Positions 16,071 to 25,725 of a DNA stretch of 64,000 bases are shown here, piece after piece; within the stretch, counting starts at the first letter, position 1, and every line of letters begins with the position of its first letter. Made by a program: the position numbers and the translations under genes. Under the pieces are notes generated by a model. It saw only the letters and a list, made by a program, of their open reading frames with translations. It was not told where the DNA came from and did no database searches. Source of the DNA: Lactobacillus colini (lineage in GTDB: Bacteria > Bacillota > Bacilli > Lactobacillales > Lactobacillaceae); NCBI RefSeq assembly GCF_017874575.1, contig NZ_JAGGLU010000002.1:124001-188000 (forward strand), written 5' to 3'.

Positions 16071-17510
16071 TTAAAAATCAATCTTTTTTGAATCAGCTGT
16101 TACTTCATAAGTTAAATCTTTTAAGTTCGCATGAAGAACCACTTGATGAGTCTTATCTTTATCTTGGCGAACAATGATAATTTCTTCATCGCTTGGTGTT
16201 TGAACTTCAATTGATCCTTCTAAGTCAAAGGCTGGTTCTTGATTTCTAAAAGTTAGTAATTTAAGTAAACTAGCAACTATGGGTCGCTTAACTTCTTGAG
16301 CCACTTCTTGTCTACTATAGTAGTGGCGATTAATGTTACGGCCTTCTTTAGTCTTTTCTAAAAGTTCAATATCATTCTTACCAGCTAATAACCCCATATA
16401 GTAGACTTGCGGAATCCCTGGGGCAAAGACCTGCAGCAAGCGTGCCATAAAGTATTTCTTGTCATCATTACCTAGTGCAGAATAGAAACTAGTATTAATC
16501 TGATAAATATCCAAATTATGATATTCAGCACTGGAGTACTTTCTTTTTACATTGGCACCAACCTTATAAAGATTATTAGTTGTATATTCAATTTCAGCTT
16601 CAGTTAAGATATCACGTGCATCTACAACACCAATCCCATCATGGGTATCTAGTGTTGTAAATTGCTTCATCGGTGACAACCTTAACCATTTAGCTAATTC
16701 ATTAGACTTACCACTATAGATTGAATATAAAGTTACCATTGGCAGTGCGAAGTCATAGATGAAGTAACCATGCTTGGCAATCTTAAACGGCATTGAATAA
16801 TGCTCATGAATTTCAGGAAGAATCATTGCTCCCTTATCACCGATATCATCTTGGACCTTTTTTAATAAATCCCAAATTTCAGGTTCAACAAAGAAGTCAT
16901 TAGTATCTAACTTCTTCACTGCATAAGCAAAGGCATCTAGGCGAATAATATCTGCTCCATGATCAATAAGTTGACGTAAAGTCTGCTTAATGAATTCCTG
17001 TGTTACTTTTTTGCGGACGTCTAAGTCAATCTGTTCCTCACCAAAGGTATTCCATAATTTAGTCCGACTTCCATCAGAGAACTCTATTTCTTGATAAGGG
17101 GCACGGTCTTTTCTCTTATAGATTAGATCAATATCGCTTTGCGTTGGCCGACCCTTGGGCCAGAACTTATCCCAGTTGAGAAACAGTTCTGCATACGGGC
17201 TTTGGTCTTGATGTTCTTGGTAGTCTTGATAATATTTAGAATGCTTGGAAATATGATTAATCATAAAATCAAACATTAAATAATACTTCTCGCCCAGTCT
17301 TTCAATGTCTGTCCAATCACCGAATTTTTTATCTACTACAGTATAATCAGTCGGTGCAAACCCGCGGTCACCCGTTGACGGAAAGAAGGGTAAGATATGT
17401 ACCCCACCAACTGCGCCTTTGAATTCATTATCCAATACATCTTGAAGATCTTTTAAATTTTGACCTAAACTATCTGGATAAGTTATTAACATTACTTTAT
17501 TGGTTAGCAT
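16071..17510 (-). CDS. gtfA: sucrose phosphorylase, GH13
   Basis: Cytosolic GH13 subfamily 18 enzyme that splits sucrose with phosphate into glucose-1-phosphate and fructose. Catalytic residues are visible: nucleophile Asp in [10 protein letters not shown], acid/base Glu in LPEIHEHYS, and transition-state Asp in [12 protein letters not shown]. The length of 479 residues is normal. It is the last gene of the msmEFGK-melA-gtfA operon; after MelA removes galactose from raffinose, the sucrose left over is its substrate. The SD is AGGTGCAGTAA before ATG at 17510, 12 bases after melA. Confidence 0.95.
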   Translation of the reverse strand: MLTNKVMLITYPDSLGQNLKDLQDVLDNEFKGAVGGVHILPFFPSTGDRGFAPTDYTVVDKKFGDWTDIERLGEKYYLMFDFMINHISKHSKYYQDYQEHQDQSPYAELFLNWDKFWPKGRPTQSDIDLIYKRKDRAPYQEIEFSDGSRTKLWNTFGEEQIDLDVRKKVTQEFIKQTLRQLIDHGADIIRLDAFAYAVKKLDTNDFFVEPEIWDLLKKVQDDIGDKGAMILPEIHEHYSMPFKIAKHGYFIYDFALPMVTLYSIYSGKSNELAKWLRLSPMKQFTTLDTHDGIGVVDARDILTEAEIEYTTNNLYKVGANVKRKYSSAEYHNLDIYQINTSFYSALGNDDKKYFMARLLQVFAPGIPQVYYMGLLAGKNDIELLEKTKEGRNINRHYYSRQEVAQEVKRPIVASLLKLLTFRNQEPAFDLEGSIEVQTPSDEEIIIVRQDKDKTHQVVLHANLKDLTYEVTADSKKIDF

Positions 17511-17522
17511 TTACTGCACCTG

Positions 17523-19721
17523 CTATTCTACTGCCTTAAAATGATACATCTTAGCTTGAAAGTCACCATGCCATGCTGGTTCATATAAGCCCATATTCAT
17601 TAATTCATCACCACCGTAGACTTGATTATTATCTAAGTCTTGGTACTTTTTATTAGGGTCAAGTCCTGCTAATTTAACTTTGGTCAAGTATGGCTGAGCA
17701 TAAGCCAAGATATTAACGACACTAACAATTGCTTCTTCTTGGTTGGAAGATACAACCATCCAAGCTGCTTGATTAGAGTCCATCGGGCTCTTTAGACGGT
17801 ATAACTTACCATATTGGGTTAATTCTCTGATTTTTTTATATTTTTGTATTTGCTCTTTTACAGCTTGTTGATCTTCAACGCTTAACTTAGTTAGTTCTAA
17901 TTCATATCCCAAGTTGCCCCACATTGCGACTATTCCTCTAGTATTGAATGGTGTAATGCGTCCTAGTTGTTCATTTGGTGAAACTGAAACATGAGACGTC
18001 ATCATCGCTTGTGGGTAAACCAAGCTAGTGCCATACTGAATTACACAACGTGCAATAGCATCCGTATTATCACTAGTCCATATCTGCGGTGTGTAATATG
18101 CGGCGCCTAAATCAAAGCGTCCGCCACCACCAGAACAACCTTCAATTAAGATATCAGGATATTTATTCACTATTCGATTTATTAAATCATAAAACCCTAA
18201 ACAATAGCGATGGTACACCTCACCTTGCTGGTCTGCTGGTAAATCCGCCTCATAAATATCTGATAGGTGCCGATTCATATCCCACTTGATATAGTCAATT
18301 TTATTTTCAGATAATAATTTATCAATTTGGTTAAAAATATTATCTCGAACTTCCTTACGTCCTAAGTCAAGCAGATATTGATTCCTAGAAGGACTAGGCC
18401 TACGGCCTGGAACATGCATTAAAAAGTCAGGATGATCTTGATAGAGCTTAGAATCTATCGAAATCATTTCCGGCTCAAACCAAAGACCAAATTTTAATCC
18501 TTGATTATGAACATAATCAATAAAGTTTCCTAATCCCTTAGGGAACTTATTGTAATAAACCTGCCAATCACCTAATGAAGAATTATCATCATCCCGATGA
18601 CCGAACCAACCATCATCTAAGACAAACATTTCAACGCCTAATTCCTTAGCCTTATCGACGATTGGCTTTAGTTTATCTTCATCAAAGTCAAAGTAAGTAG
18701 CTTCCCAATTATTTACGACAATTGGTCTAACTTCATCTTTAAATTTAGAGCGTATTAGACGTCGACTAACTATTTCATGGAATGCCTGACTCATCTGATT
18801 CAAGCCACAATTAGAGTAAGTCATTAATACTTCAGGGGTTTGGAACTGGTCACCATGATCCAACTTCCACTTGAAGTTATAGTCATTGATCCCGATATTT
18901 AAGCGAATCTGATTAAATTGATCGCGCTCTACTTCGAACTTATGATTTCCAGAATAAACAAGAGCAAAGCCATATGCATCTCCAGAAAATTCATTAGTAT
19001 CTGGATCCACTAAAGCTAAAAATGGATTCATCTGGTGGCTTGAAGTTCCGCGATTGCTGGCAAAGTTATGAATTCCTTGGGCAATCTTACTACGTTCTAA
19101 GTGTCTTTCATTAGCATGAGCACCAGGTAAGGTAATTGTTTCGAAGTTTTTGTCTACAAAGTCCAGCTGCATTGAGGCAATTTTTTCAAGATATGCGCTC
19201 TCGCCCTTATTTATGACCTTAACTGAGCGAGCAATAATTGGATAATCCCGATAAATCGTATATATTAAATCATACTCAAGCTTGCTATCTTGATCTGCTA
19301 GCTTAATAATTAAGGTTTGTGCTTCATCTGGATTCTCTACCCAAGTATGTGGCAGGACATTTAAGTCAGGCTTGCCAGCAATAAGTTCATAACCTTGATA
19401 AGTTAAAAATAAGGCATTAGACCCATCAGGATTCCTGATAATAGTAGCTGGGCTATGATAATCCATTTCACCACTTGAACTATATTCTTTAGGTAAAGTA
19501 TCCCGAGAAAATCTTCTTTCTAAACTACCAGGTAAATTTCCTGAAAAGCCACGGTCAAGTCGTGGGAACTTCAGTTGATTATGATATGAACTTACCTTTT
19601 TGCCAAAGTATAAATGACTCAAGCTGCCACCATCTTCAACCCCAATCAGGTATGAAATCTGGCTATTAGATAAGTGAAAGACTTGGTTTTCTTGATCAAA
19701 ACTAATTAAATCTCTTTTCAT
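17523..19721 (-). CDS. melA: alpha-galactosidase, GH36
   Basis: A 732-residue GH36 enzyme that releases galactose from melibiose, raffinose and stachyose; there is no signal peptide, so it acts in the cytosol on imported sugar. Landmarks: the N-terminal beta-sandwich, VLDDGWFG and LWFEPEMIS in the barrel, nucleophile Asp in IKWDMNRH and acid/base Asp in WTSDNTDA, with CSGGGGRFD between. The length matches Lactobacillus MelA. It is 17 bases downstream of msmK and followed closely by gtfA, which completes raffinose breakdown. Confidence 0.96.
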   Translation of the reverse strand: MKRDLISFDQENQVFHLSNSQISYLIGVEDGGSLSHLYFGKKVSSYHNQLKFPRLDRGFSGNLPGSLERRFSRDTLPKEYSSSGEMDYHSPATIIRNPDGSNALFLTYQGYELIAGKPDLNVLPHTWVENPDEAQTLIIKLADQDSKLEYDLIYTIYRDYPIIARSVKVINKGESAYLEKIASMQLDFVDKNFETITLPGAHANERHLERSKIAQGIHNFASNRGTSSHQMNPFLALVDPDTNEFSGDAYGFALVYSGNHKFEVERDQFNQIRLNIGINDYNFKWKLDHGDQFQTPEVLMTYSNCGLNQMSQAFHEIVSRRLIRSKFKDEVRPIVVNNWEATYFDFDEDKLKPIVDKAKELGVEMFVLDDGWFGHRDDDNSSLGDWQVYYNKFPKGLGNFIDYVHNQGLKFGLWFEPEMISIDSKLYQDHPDFLMHVPGRRPSPSRNQYLLDLGRKEVRDNIFNQIDKLLSENKIDYIKWDMNRHLSDIYEADLPADQQGEVYHRYCLGFYDLINRIVNKYPDILIEGCSGGGGRFDLGAAYYTPQIWTSDNTDAIARCVIQYGTSLVYPQAMMTSHVSVSPNEQLGRITPFNTRGIVAMWGNLGYELELTKLSVEDQQAVKEQIQKYKKIRELTQYGKLYRLKSPMDSNQAAWMVVSSNQEEAIVSVVNILAYAQPYLTKVKLAGLDPNKKYQDLDNNQVYGGDELMNMGLYEPAWHGDFQAKMYHFKAVE

Positions 19722-19738
19722 AATATCTTTCCATCCAA

Positions 19739-20851
19739 TTAATTATCTATCGCTAGCTCACTTTCTGGATCAAAGAAGTGAGCCTTATTCATTTCGAAGC
19801 CCATCTTTACTTTTTGACCTGGTTTGGCAAAGTCACGTGCATCAACCTTTGAAACTAATTCAGTTTGTCCAATTCGGGTATAAAGTTGTGTTTCAGCACC
19901 TAGTAATTCTGAAACTACTACAGTCGATTCAACTATATTATCTGGGTACGCTTCTAAGAAAACTTCTTCCGTATGTACATCTTCAGGTCGAATACCGAAG
20001 ATTAATTCCTTACCTTCATAGCCCTTAGCCTTTAAAAGTTTTAACTTACCTTCTGGAACCGGAATGGCAAAGTCATTATTGTCCTTATCAATAATTTTTC
20101 CATTTTGCAAAACTACATGGAAGAAGTTCATGGCTGGTGAGCCAATAAATCCTGCTACAAACACATTAGCTGGCTTATTGTAAACTTCTAGTGGGCTGCC
20201 AACTTGTTGAATTTCACCATCTTTTAAAACAACAATTCTATCTGCTAGAGTCATGGCTTCTGTTTGGTCATGAGTTACATAAATAGTAGTGGTTTTTAAC
20301 TGTTGGTGTAACTTAGCAATTTCTGCCCGCATGGTTACTCTAAGCTTGGCATCTAAGTTAGATAATGGCTCATCCATCAAAAAGATCGGTGCATCCCTAA
20401 CAATTGCCCGCCCTAAAGCGACACGTTGACGCTGTCCACCAGATAAAGCGGCAGGCTTACGCTTTAAATAATCTTTTAAGCCCAAAATTTCTGCAGCTTG
20501 ATTAATTTTTTGATCAATTTCTTCTTTGGAAACCTTTCTTAGCTTAAGACCGAAAGCCATGTTGTCATAGACTGTCATATGTGGATACAAGGCATAATTC
20601 TGAAATACCATAGCAATATCGCGTTCCTTAGGTGCAACATCATTCATAACCTTGCCACCAATTTTAAAAGTTCCCTTGCTGATATTTTCAAGTCCTGCAA
20701 TCATCCTCAGAGTCGTGGACTTACCACAACCAGATGGCCCAACAAAAACAATAAATTCCTGATCGTCAATATGTAAATTAAAATCTTTAACTGAATACTT
20801 ATCATTACCTGTATATTTTTTATAAACATGATCTAAATCTACTTTAACCAT
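19739..20851 (-). CDS. msmK: sugar ABC transporter ATPase
   Basis: A 370-residue ATPase of the MalK/MsmK/UgpC class. Walker [10 protein letters not shown] (about residues 38-46), signature [14 protein letters not shown], Walker [14 protein letters not shown] and H-loop VTHDQTEAM are all present, followed by a C-terminal TOBE regulatory domain from about residue 240. It powers MsmEFG-mediated uptake of raffinose-type sugars. It is 11 bases downstream of msmG. MsmK proteins often energise several sugar importers. Confidence 0.95.
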   Translation of the reverse strand: MVKVDLDHVYKKYTGNDKYSVKDFNLHIDDQEFIVFVGPSGCGKSTTLRMIAGLENISKGTFKIGGKVMNDVAPKERDIAMVFQNYALYPHMTVYDNMAFGLKLRKVSKEEIDQKINQAAEILGLKDYLKRKPAALSGGQRQRVALGRAIVRDAPIFLMDEPLSNLDAKLRVTMRAEIAKLHQQLKTTTIYVTHDQTEAMTLADRIVVLKDGEIQQVGSPLEVYNKPANVFVAGFIGSPAMNFFHVVLQNGKIIDKDNNDFAIPVPEGKLKLLKAKGYEGKELIFGIRPEDVHTEEVFLEAYPDNIVESTVVVSELLGAETQLYTRIGQTELVSKVDARDFAKPGQKVKMGFEMNKAHFFDPESELAIDN

Positions 20852-20862
20852 TTTTTACCTCA

Positions 20863-21696
20863 CTATTTAACTGCCCCATTACTCATACCAGCAATAATAT
20901 TCTTCTGGAAAATTAAGTAAACAATTGTAATGGTAATAATACCTACTACATATGATGCAAAACTTGGACCATAATCATTGAAATATTGACCAGTGTAGTT
21001 ATATTGGAAGAGCGGCAAGGTCCACATCTTTGAATCTCTATTCAAAATCAATAACGGTAGCATAAAGTCATTCCAGAACCACATTGCATTAATAATCAAT
21101 GTAGTCGCATGCATTGGCTTTAATAATGGAAAGATAATTTTGAAGTAAGTAGTAATCTTATTAGCACCATCAATCTCAGCCGCCTCATCTAAACTGTCTG
21201 GGACACTTTGCTTGATATAGCCAACATATAAGAAAAGCGTTTGTGGTACAGAATATGTTAGGTATAAGATAATTAAGCCCCACATATTAGCTAAACCGAT
21301 CTTACTCATCATTACCGTGATCGGAATCATAATAACTTGGAATGGTACAAAGATTCCCAAAATCAACAATATGTACATCCAATTGTAGGCTGATCTTTTA
21401 GACATATTGCGAGCAATTGAATATGCGGCCATTGGAACAAAAATCATAACCAAGACCAGCGATAAGACCGTAATTACAATTGAATTCCAGAAATATCCTG
21501 CAACCCCATCCGCAAATAATCTTTGAAAGTTAGCCACCGTCCAGGGCTTAGGCCAAGCAAAAAAGTGATTCATAATTTGCTTGGTTGTCTTAAATGAACT
21601 TAAAAAGGTATATAGCAAAGGAATTAATATTAAGACTCCGCCAACTACCAATAAGGCATAATTCCAAAACTTTTTTAAACTTTTATCTTTATCCAT
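20863..21696 (-). CDS. msmG: sugar ABC transporter permease MsmG
   Basis: A 277-residue inner-membrane permease (MalG type) with six hydrophobic segments. The EAA loop EAAEIDGANKITTYFKIIFP, which docks on the ATPase, lies near residues 167-186. It pairs with MsmF to form the channel for oligosaccharides delivered by MsmE. It starts at ATG 21696, 11 bases downstream of msmF. Confidence 0.94.
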   Translation of the reverse strand: MDKDKSLKKFWNYALLVVGGVLILIPLLYTFLSSFKTTKQIMNHFFAWPKPWTVANFQRLFADGVAGYFWNSIVITVLSLVLVMIFVPMAAYSIARNMSKRSAYNWMYILLILGIFVPFQVIMIPITVMMSKIGLANMWGLIILYLTYSVPQTLFLYVGYIKQSVPDSLDEAAEIDGANKITTYFKIIFPLLKPMHATTLIINAMWFWNDFMLPLLILNRDSKMWTLPLFQYNYTGQYFNDYGPSFASYVVGIITITIVYLIFQKNIIAGMSNGAVK

Positions 21697-21707
21697 CTTT
21701 GCCCCTC

Positions 21708-22580
21708 CTAATCAACAGAGTACTTATTAGAAATCTTAATTTGAATAAATGAAACTATTGCAATTAAGATAAATAAAACAATCGCAATCGCATTAGCATA
21801 ACCAAAGGAATTATTGTTAAATGCGTAATTATAAACTAAAAGTCCTAATGAAGTAGTAGAATTATTAGGACCACCTGCAGTCATGGCAAAGATCTGATCA
21901 AATGCAGTAAGTCCGGACTTCAAAGCCAAAATAAAGACCATAGAAATGCTTGGTAGCATGTATGGCAATTCAATATGCCAAAAGATCTGATTACTATTTG
22001 CCCCATCCATTGAAGCTGCTTCTTTAATTTCGTCGGGGATACTTTGCAATCCTGCTAAAAAGATAATAATTGGCATAGCTACACCTTGCCAAAGTAAGAC
22101 AAAGATAGTCGCAATCACTGCCCCAGTATCTGTACCTAAAAGGCTAGTCTGAAGCCATGAAATATTAAGGGCATTGCCAATTGCTGGTAAACCATAATTG
22201 AACACTTGTTTAAAAATAAGTGCTACTGTTAATCCTGACAAGACTGCTGGGAAGAAGAACCAAGCCCGAAAGAAGGTTTGACTCTTAATCTTAGAATTTA
22301 AAGCTCGGGCAACTAAAATACCAATTGCAATTTCACCGACAATTAATGCAATAGTTAGGATTGCTGTAAAGCCAATTGACTTAGCAAAGTTCTGATCCAT
22401 CAGCAGCAATTTATAGTTATTCAAACCGACAAATTTGTAGTTATAAGTCAGACCAGTCCAGTTAGTTAAACTATAAAATCCACCTTGAAATAATGGAAAA
22501 TAGAAAAATATAATTTGTAATAAGATCGGGACAATTAAGAACAGCCAGCCCCAATATTTTTCAAAAAAGTTCTTTTTCAT
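21708..22580 (-). CDS. msmF: sugar ABC transporter permease MsmF
   Basis: A 290-residue permease (MalF type) with six hydrophobic segments and the EAA loop EAASMDGANSNQIFWHIELP. It is located between the binding protein and MsmG genes, 11 bases downstream of msmE, as in known msm operons. Confidence 0.94.
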   Translation of the reverse strand: MKKNFFEKYWGWLFLIVPILLQIIFFYFPLFQGGFYSLTNWTGLTYNYKFVGLNNYKLLLMDQNFAKSIGFTAILTIALIVGEIAIGILVARALNSKIKSQTFFRAWFFFPAVLSGLTVALIFKQVFNYGLPAIGNALNISWLQTSLLGTDTGAVIATIFVLLWQGVAMPIIIFLAGLQSIPDEIKEAASMDGANSNQIFWHIELPYMLPSISMVFILALKSGLTAFDQIFAMTAGGPNNSTTSLGLLVYNYAFNNNSFGYANAIAIVLFILIAIVSFIQIKISNKYSVD

Positions 22581-22591
22581 TTTTATCTCCC

Positions 22592-23848
22592 CTAGTTACT
22601 TGCCTTCATTGGATTAAAGAAAGTATTCATGTTATTAACCATTTGTTGTTTATTGCCAGTCATTAAGTAACTTGCAGTTAAGTTAAAGAAGTCATTTTCT
22701 GAAGTCCAATCTTGAGCCAGCCAGACCATATCATGCTTAGTGAAGGCTAAAGTTGACAGACCTCCCAATTGAGAATCCACACCCTTTTGCTTAACGCCTT
22801 TCACAGCTACAGGACTACCATCAACATCGTAATATTTTTGCATTGCTGCAGGAGTTGTCATATAGGCAACGAATTTTTCTGCAGCTTTTTTATGTTTAGA
22901 CTTAGATGAAATTGATAAGGCCAAGTCACCTGAGCCAACAGTCATTTCATGATTTGCCCTAGCTGCTGGAAAGGCAAAGGTTCTAACCTTAAATTTAGGC
23001 TTTTGTTGGTTAATTACGGGTAGAGCCCAAGAACCATTAGGCATAATTAAGCTCTCACCACTAGCAAAAGAAACAACGGCATCATTGTAACTGGCCCCAC
23101 GCCAATTTTTTTGAGCGTTTTCTCTTAAAAGGTCTAAGCGAGTGAAGTCCTTTTGAATATAAGGATTATTGACCTTAATGCCGTTAGGCGCCGAGAATCT
23201 TAATAAATTATTCGCTTGCTTAGCTCCACCAGTTACTGTTGCTAAAGATAATTGGTGATAGCCATTTAATGTCCATGGCTCTGTACCTGCAACTGCAAAT
23301 GGAGATTTGCCACTGGCTTTAATCTTTTTGACTACTTGCTTGAACTCTTCCCAAGTCTTAGGCGGCTTAATTCCTAATTTTTTAAATTCTGTCGCATTAT
23401 AGAAAAAGCCATAAACATTAGCACTTAGCGGTGCATTGTAAATTTTGCCATTAATTTTGAAAGAATCTGCATAATGATTCTTGATATTTTTGATGTAAGG
23501 TGCATTAGTCATATCTTCGAAATAACCTGCCTTAGCCCACTCTTGAAAGTCAATGTTTTGTGGGTAAATGTTAATTACATCAGGGACATCACCAGAAAGC
23601 ATTCTTGTCTTTAAGACAGTTCCAGCATTAGGAACATCAAGTTCTTTGACATGAATATTAGGATTTTTCTTTTCAAAGTCCTTAATAATTTCTTTTAAGG
23701 TACCTGACATTTCCTTTTTTTGATTAAAGTATTCTATTGTTACTTTTTTGTTAGAATTAGCAGACTGTTTCTTACCGCATGCCGCTAATCCTGCAGTTGC
23801 TAGTAAGACTGCTCCAACCGTAATGGTCTTTTTCAACCACCTATTCAT
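22592..23848 (-). CDS. msmE: sugar-binding lipoprotein MsmE
   Basis: A 418-residue family 1 extracellular solute-binding lipoprotein. The signal peptide ends in the lipobox LAAC with the lipidated Cys at residue 24, followed by GKKQSANSN. It captures raffinose-family sugars outside the cell and hands them to MsmFG. It is the first gene of the operon. Upstream lie a cre on the minus strand (23877-23890) and two copies of ATAGCTATATTA that may bind the divergently encoded AraC-type regulator. Substrate preference is inferred from the melA and gtfA neighbours. Confidence 0.94.
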   Translation of the reverse strand: MNRWLKKTITVGAVLLATAGLAACGKKQSANSNKKVTIEYFNQKKEMSGTLKEIIKDFEKKNPNIHVKELDVPNAGTVLKTRMLSGDVPDVINIYPQNIDFQEWAKAGYFEDMTNAPYIKNIKNHYADSFKINGKIYNAPLSANVYGFFYNATEFKKLGIKPPKTWEEFKQVVKKIKASGKSPFAVAGTEPWTLNGYHQLSLATVTGGAKQANNLLRFSAPNGIKVNNPYIQKDFTRLDLLRENAQKNWRGASYNDAVVSFASGESLIMPNGSWALPVINQQKPKFKVRTFAFPAARANHEMTVGSGDLALSISSKSKHKKAAEKFVAYMTTPAAMQKYYDVDGSPVAVKGVKQKGVDSQLGGLSTLAFTKHDMVWLAQDWTSENDFFNLTASYLMTGNKQQMVNNMNTFFNPMKASN

Positions 23849-23876
23849 ATTCTTGCCTACCTCTCATAAATACATA

Positions 23877-23890
23877 GTAAAACGCTTTCA
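23877..23890 (-). promoter_or_regulatory. cre-like site of the msm operon
   Basis: TGAAAGCGTTTTAC on the minus strand matches 12 of 14 consensus positions, including the whole TGAAAGCG core. It lies about 30-40 bases ahead of msmE. Confidence 0.65.
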
Positions 23891-23891
23891 T

Positions 23892-23939
23892 ATAGCTATA
23901 TTATCTTACAGGTAAATATTTCTTACCATAGCTATATTA
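23892..23939. promoter_or_regulatory. candidate MsmR operator: direct repeat ATAGCTATATTA
   Basis: ATAGCTATATTA occurs perfectly at 23892-23903 and again at 23928-23939, 36 bases apart, in the msmE/msmR divergent region. AraC-type activators typically bind two direct half-sites next to the promoter they activate. Confidence 0.55.
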
Positions 23940-24073
23940 GTACAAATTATGTCGATTTGTGGATAAACTTTTTTGACATAGTTTATCTATTAAATAGTGA
24001 TATAATCAGCTTATAAGATAATTATTGTAAACATATTGACATGCATCTTTGTCTTTTTTTATAGGTGATTAAT

Positions 24074-24904
24074 ATGTCTGGTGAATATCGAACTTTAAGT
24101 ACAAACAGTTTAGAAACAGGAGTCGTATTTTTTGGTAAGGAGCATTGCCTTCCTAATTATTTCTTTACTGGAAATAATGTTAGGGAGAACTATATCATTC
24201 ATGTTATTACTCAAGGTAAAGGGATCTTCTCTTCGGCTAATCATCCCATTGTCAACTTAGCACAAGGCGATATCTTCATCTTGCCTAAGGGTGTGCCGTG
24301 CTTTTATAAGGCAGATGGGCAAGAGCCTTGGAGCTACTTCTGGCTAGGATTATCAGGAATTAAAATTAACACGATGCTACAACAATCAAGTTTAGGTACC
24401 AAACGCTACATTAAACATGCCCAAAACTCTAACTTCTATCAAAGTTTAACCCAGCTATATAATGCCGTTCATAATACTCATACCTTTGCTAATGACTTGC
24501 TAATTGAAAGCTTAATCTATCAAACCTTCTATTATTTGAATATCGAATATCCTGCTCATAAAGAAAGTAACAAAAATAAATCCGATACTTATCTCAACTC
24601 AGCCATCAATTATCTTCATGATAATTTTGAACAACATAGTTGTAATATCAACAATTTATGTCATCGATTAAACGTTTCACGCAGTTACTTGTATTCCCTC
24701 TTCAAGAAGGAATTTAACCTATCGCCCCAGCAATACCTAACTAAAATAAGAATGGAAGAAGCTAAGAATAAGCTAAATCAAAGTAACCTCTCCATTCAGC
24801 AAGTCTCTCAATCTGTTGGCTATACTGATGAATTTACCTTCTCTAAAGCTTTTAAGCGTTATAGCGGATTTAGTCCTAAAGCCTATAGGCAACTAGAAAA
24901 TTGA
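24074..24904 (+). CDS. msmR: AraC family regulator of the msm operon
   Basis: A 276-residue AraC-type regulator with an N-terminal cupin sugar-sensing domain (LAQGDIFILPKGVPCFY; WSYFWLGLSG) and two C-terminal helix-turn-helix units (NINNLCHRLNVSRSYLYSLF and IQQVSQSVGYTDEFTFSKAF). An in-frame GTG occurs at 24065, but the AGGTGA that includes it is better read as the SD for ATG 24074, so the later start was chosen. It is divergent from msmE and most probably activates the operon in response to raffinose or melibiose. A TTGACA (23973) and TATAAT (24001) upstream are 22 bases apart, too far for a standard promoter. Confidence 0.92.
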   Translation: MSGEYRTLSTNSLETGVVFFGKEHCLPNYFFTGNNVRENYIIHVITQGKGIFSSANHPIVNLAQGDIFILPKGVPCFYKADGQEPWSYFWLGLSGIKINTMLQQSSLGTKRYIKHAQNSNFYQSLTQLYNAVHNTHTFANDLLIESLIYQTFYYLNIEYPAHKESNKNKSDTYLNSAINYLHDNFEQHSCNINNLCHRLNVSRSYLYSLFKKEFNLSPQQYLTKIRMEEAKNKLNQSNLSIQQVSQSVGYTDEFTFSKAFKRYSGFSPKAYRQLEN

Positions 24905-24910
24905 CATAAT

Positions 24911-24937
24911 TTAGCACTCTAAAATTAAGAGTGCTAA
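24911..24937. promoter_or_regulatory. CIRCE element (HrcA operator)
   Basis: TTAGCACTC, nine bases, GAGTGCTAA: a perfect match to the CIRCE consensus. It lies 70 bases upstream of hsp20 and directly after the msmR stop, so the heat-shock repressor HrcA should control hsp20. Confidence 0.93.
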
Positions 24938-25006
24938 ATTCTTTAATTCCTAAAAAAAGTTACTACAATAGATAGTGAACAGAGAAATGAAAGGAAGTTA
25001 TTCATT

Positions 25007-25432
25007 ATGGCAAACGAAATGATGAATCGTAATAGTGATATGTTAGACCGTCTTAACGATTGGTTTGGTTTTCCAAAGGACTTCTTTGATGAAGGAAATG
25101 TAAAGAACATTATGCAATCTGATGTTGCAGAAACTGACAAGGATTACATCGTTAAAGTTGACATGCCAGGAATGGATAAGAAAGACATTAAGGTTACTTA
25201 TAAGAATAGCGTTTTAACTATTTCTGGTAGCCGAACATCATTTAATAAGGAAAATGACGACAATGGCAACTTACTTCACCAAGAAAGAAGCGTAGGTCAT
25301 ATCCAGAGAAGCTACCGCATCCCTGACATTAATGCTAAAGAAATTAGTGCCAAAGATGAAAATGGTGTCCTAACTGTTACTTTACCTAAGTTAAGTGAAC
25401 AAGAGGAAGAAAACTCTATTACTATTGAATAA
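25007..25432 (+). CDS. hsp20: small heat shock protein, Hsp20 family
   Basis: A 141-residue ATP-independent chaperone with an alpha-crystallin domain at about residues 40-135: VKVDMPGMDKKDIKV, LTISGSR, and the ENGVLTVTLPK strand. It binds unfolding proteins under stress. It is preceded by a perfect CIRCE and by a possible -10 TACAAT at 24964-24969; the -35 is unclear. The SD is AAAGGAAG before ATG at 25007. It is monocistronic, ending before the hairpin at 25444. Confidence 0.95.
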   Translation: MANEMMNRNSDMLDRLNDWFGFPKDFFDEGNVKNIMQSDVAETDKDYIVKVDMPGMDKKDIKVTYKNSVLTISGSRTSFNKENDDNGNLLHQERSVGHIQRSYRIPDINAKEISAKDENGVLTVTLPKLSEQEEENSITIE

Positions 25433-25443
25433 AAAATGCATTT

Positions 25444-25480
25444 AAAAAGCAGGACTGGTTTAAAATCAGCCCTGCTTTTT
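25444..25480. terminator. bidirectional terminator, copy A of a duplicated segment
   Basis: AAAAAGCAGG-CTG pairs with CAG-CCTGCTTTTT. The same 60 or so bases recur at 29105-29165 downstream of the second small membrane-protein gene. Confidence 0.85.
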
Positions 25481-25499
25481 CATGTTTATAATATTGATA

Positions 25500-25694
25500 T
25501 TACATTGTCTTTTTGCTTTTTGATTTGAAATAATTTACTAGGAAAAGTCCTACTGCAATAATATCTACAATGATAGCTGCTAAAACAATTGTAGCAATTA
25601 TACCACTCAAAATTTCATTTGAAGGTTTAATAAACCAGCTAAGTATAAGCATAATGTTGAGTATTTCAAATATTATTATTGCTGTTTTTTTCAT
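25500..25694 (-). CDS. small two-helix membrane protein, paralogue A
   Basis: A 64-residue protein of unknown family with two hydrophobic segments (residues 3-20 and 28-55) and a basic tail (KSKSKKTM). It shares its pattern and many residues (SWFIKPS versus GWFIKPS; FKSKSKK) with the 67-residue protein at 29161, so the two are paralogues. It is 31 bases downstream of a CPBP gene, in one transcription unit. Its size and setting near a peptide-type two-component system resemble bacteriocin immunity or accessory proteins, but this is only inference. Confidence 0.7.
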   Translation of the reverse strand: MKKTAIIIFEILNIMLILSWFIKPSNEILSGIIATIVLAAIIVDIIAVGLFLVNYFKSKSKKTM

Positions 25695-25725
25695 AATTAA
25701 GCTCCTTTAATAACTTTCATATTGT

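Noticed and set aside
23973-24006. TTGACA and TATAAT upstream of msmR as a promoter
   Set aside because: Spacing of 22 bases is too long for a sigma-A promoter; left as uncertain.
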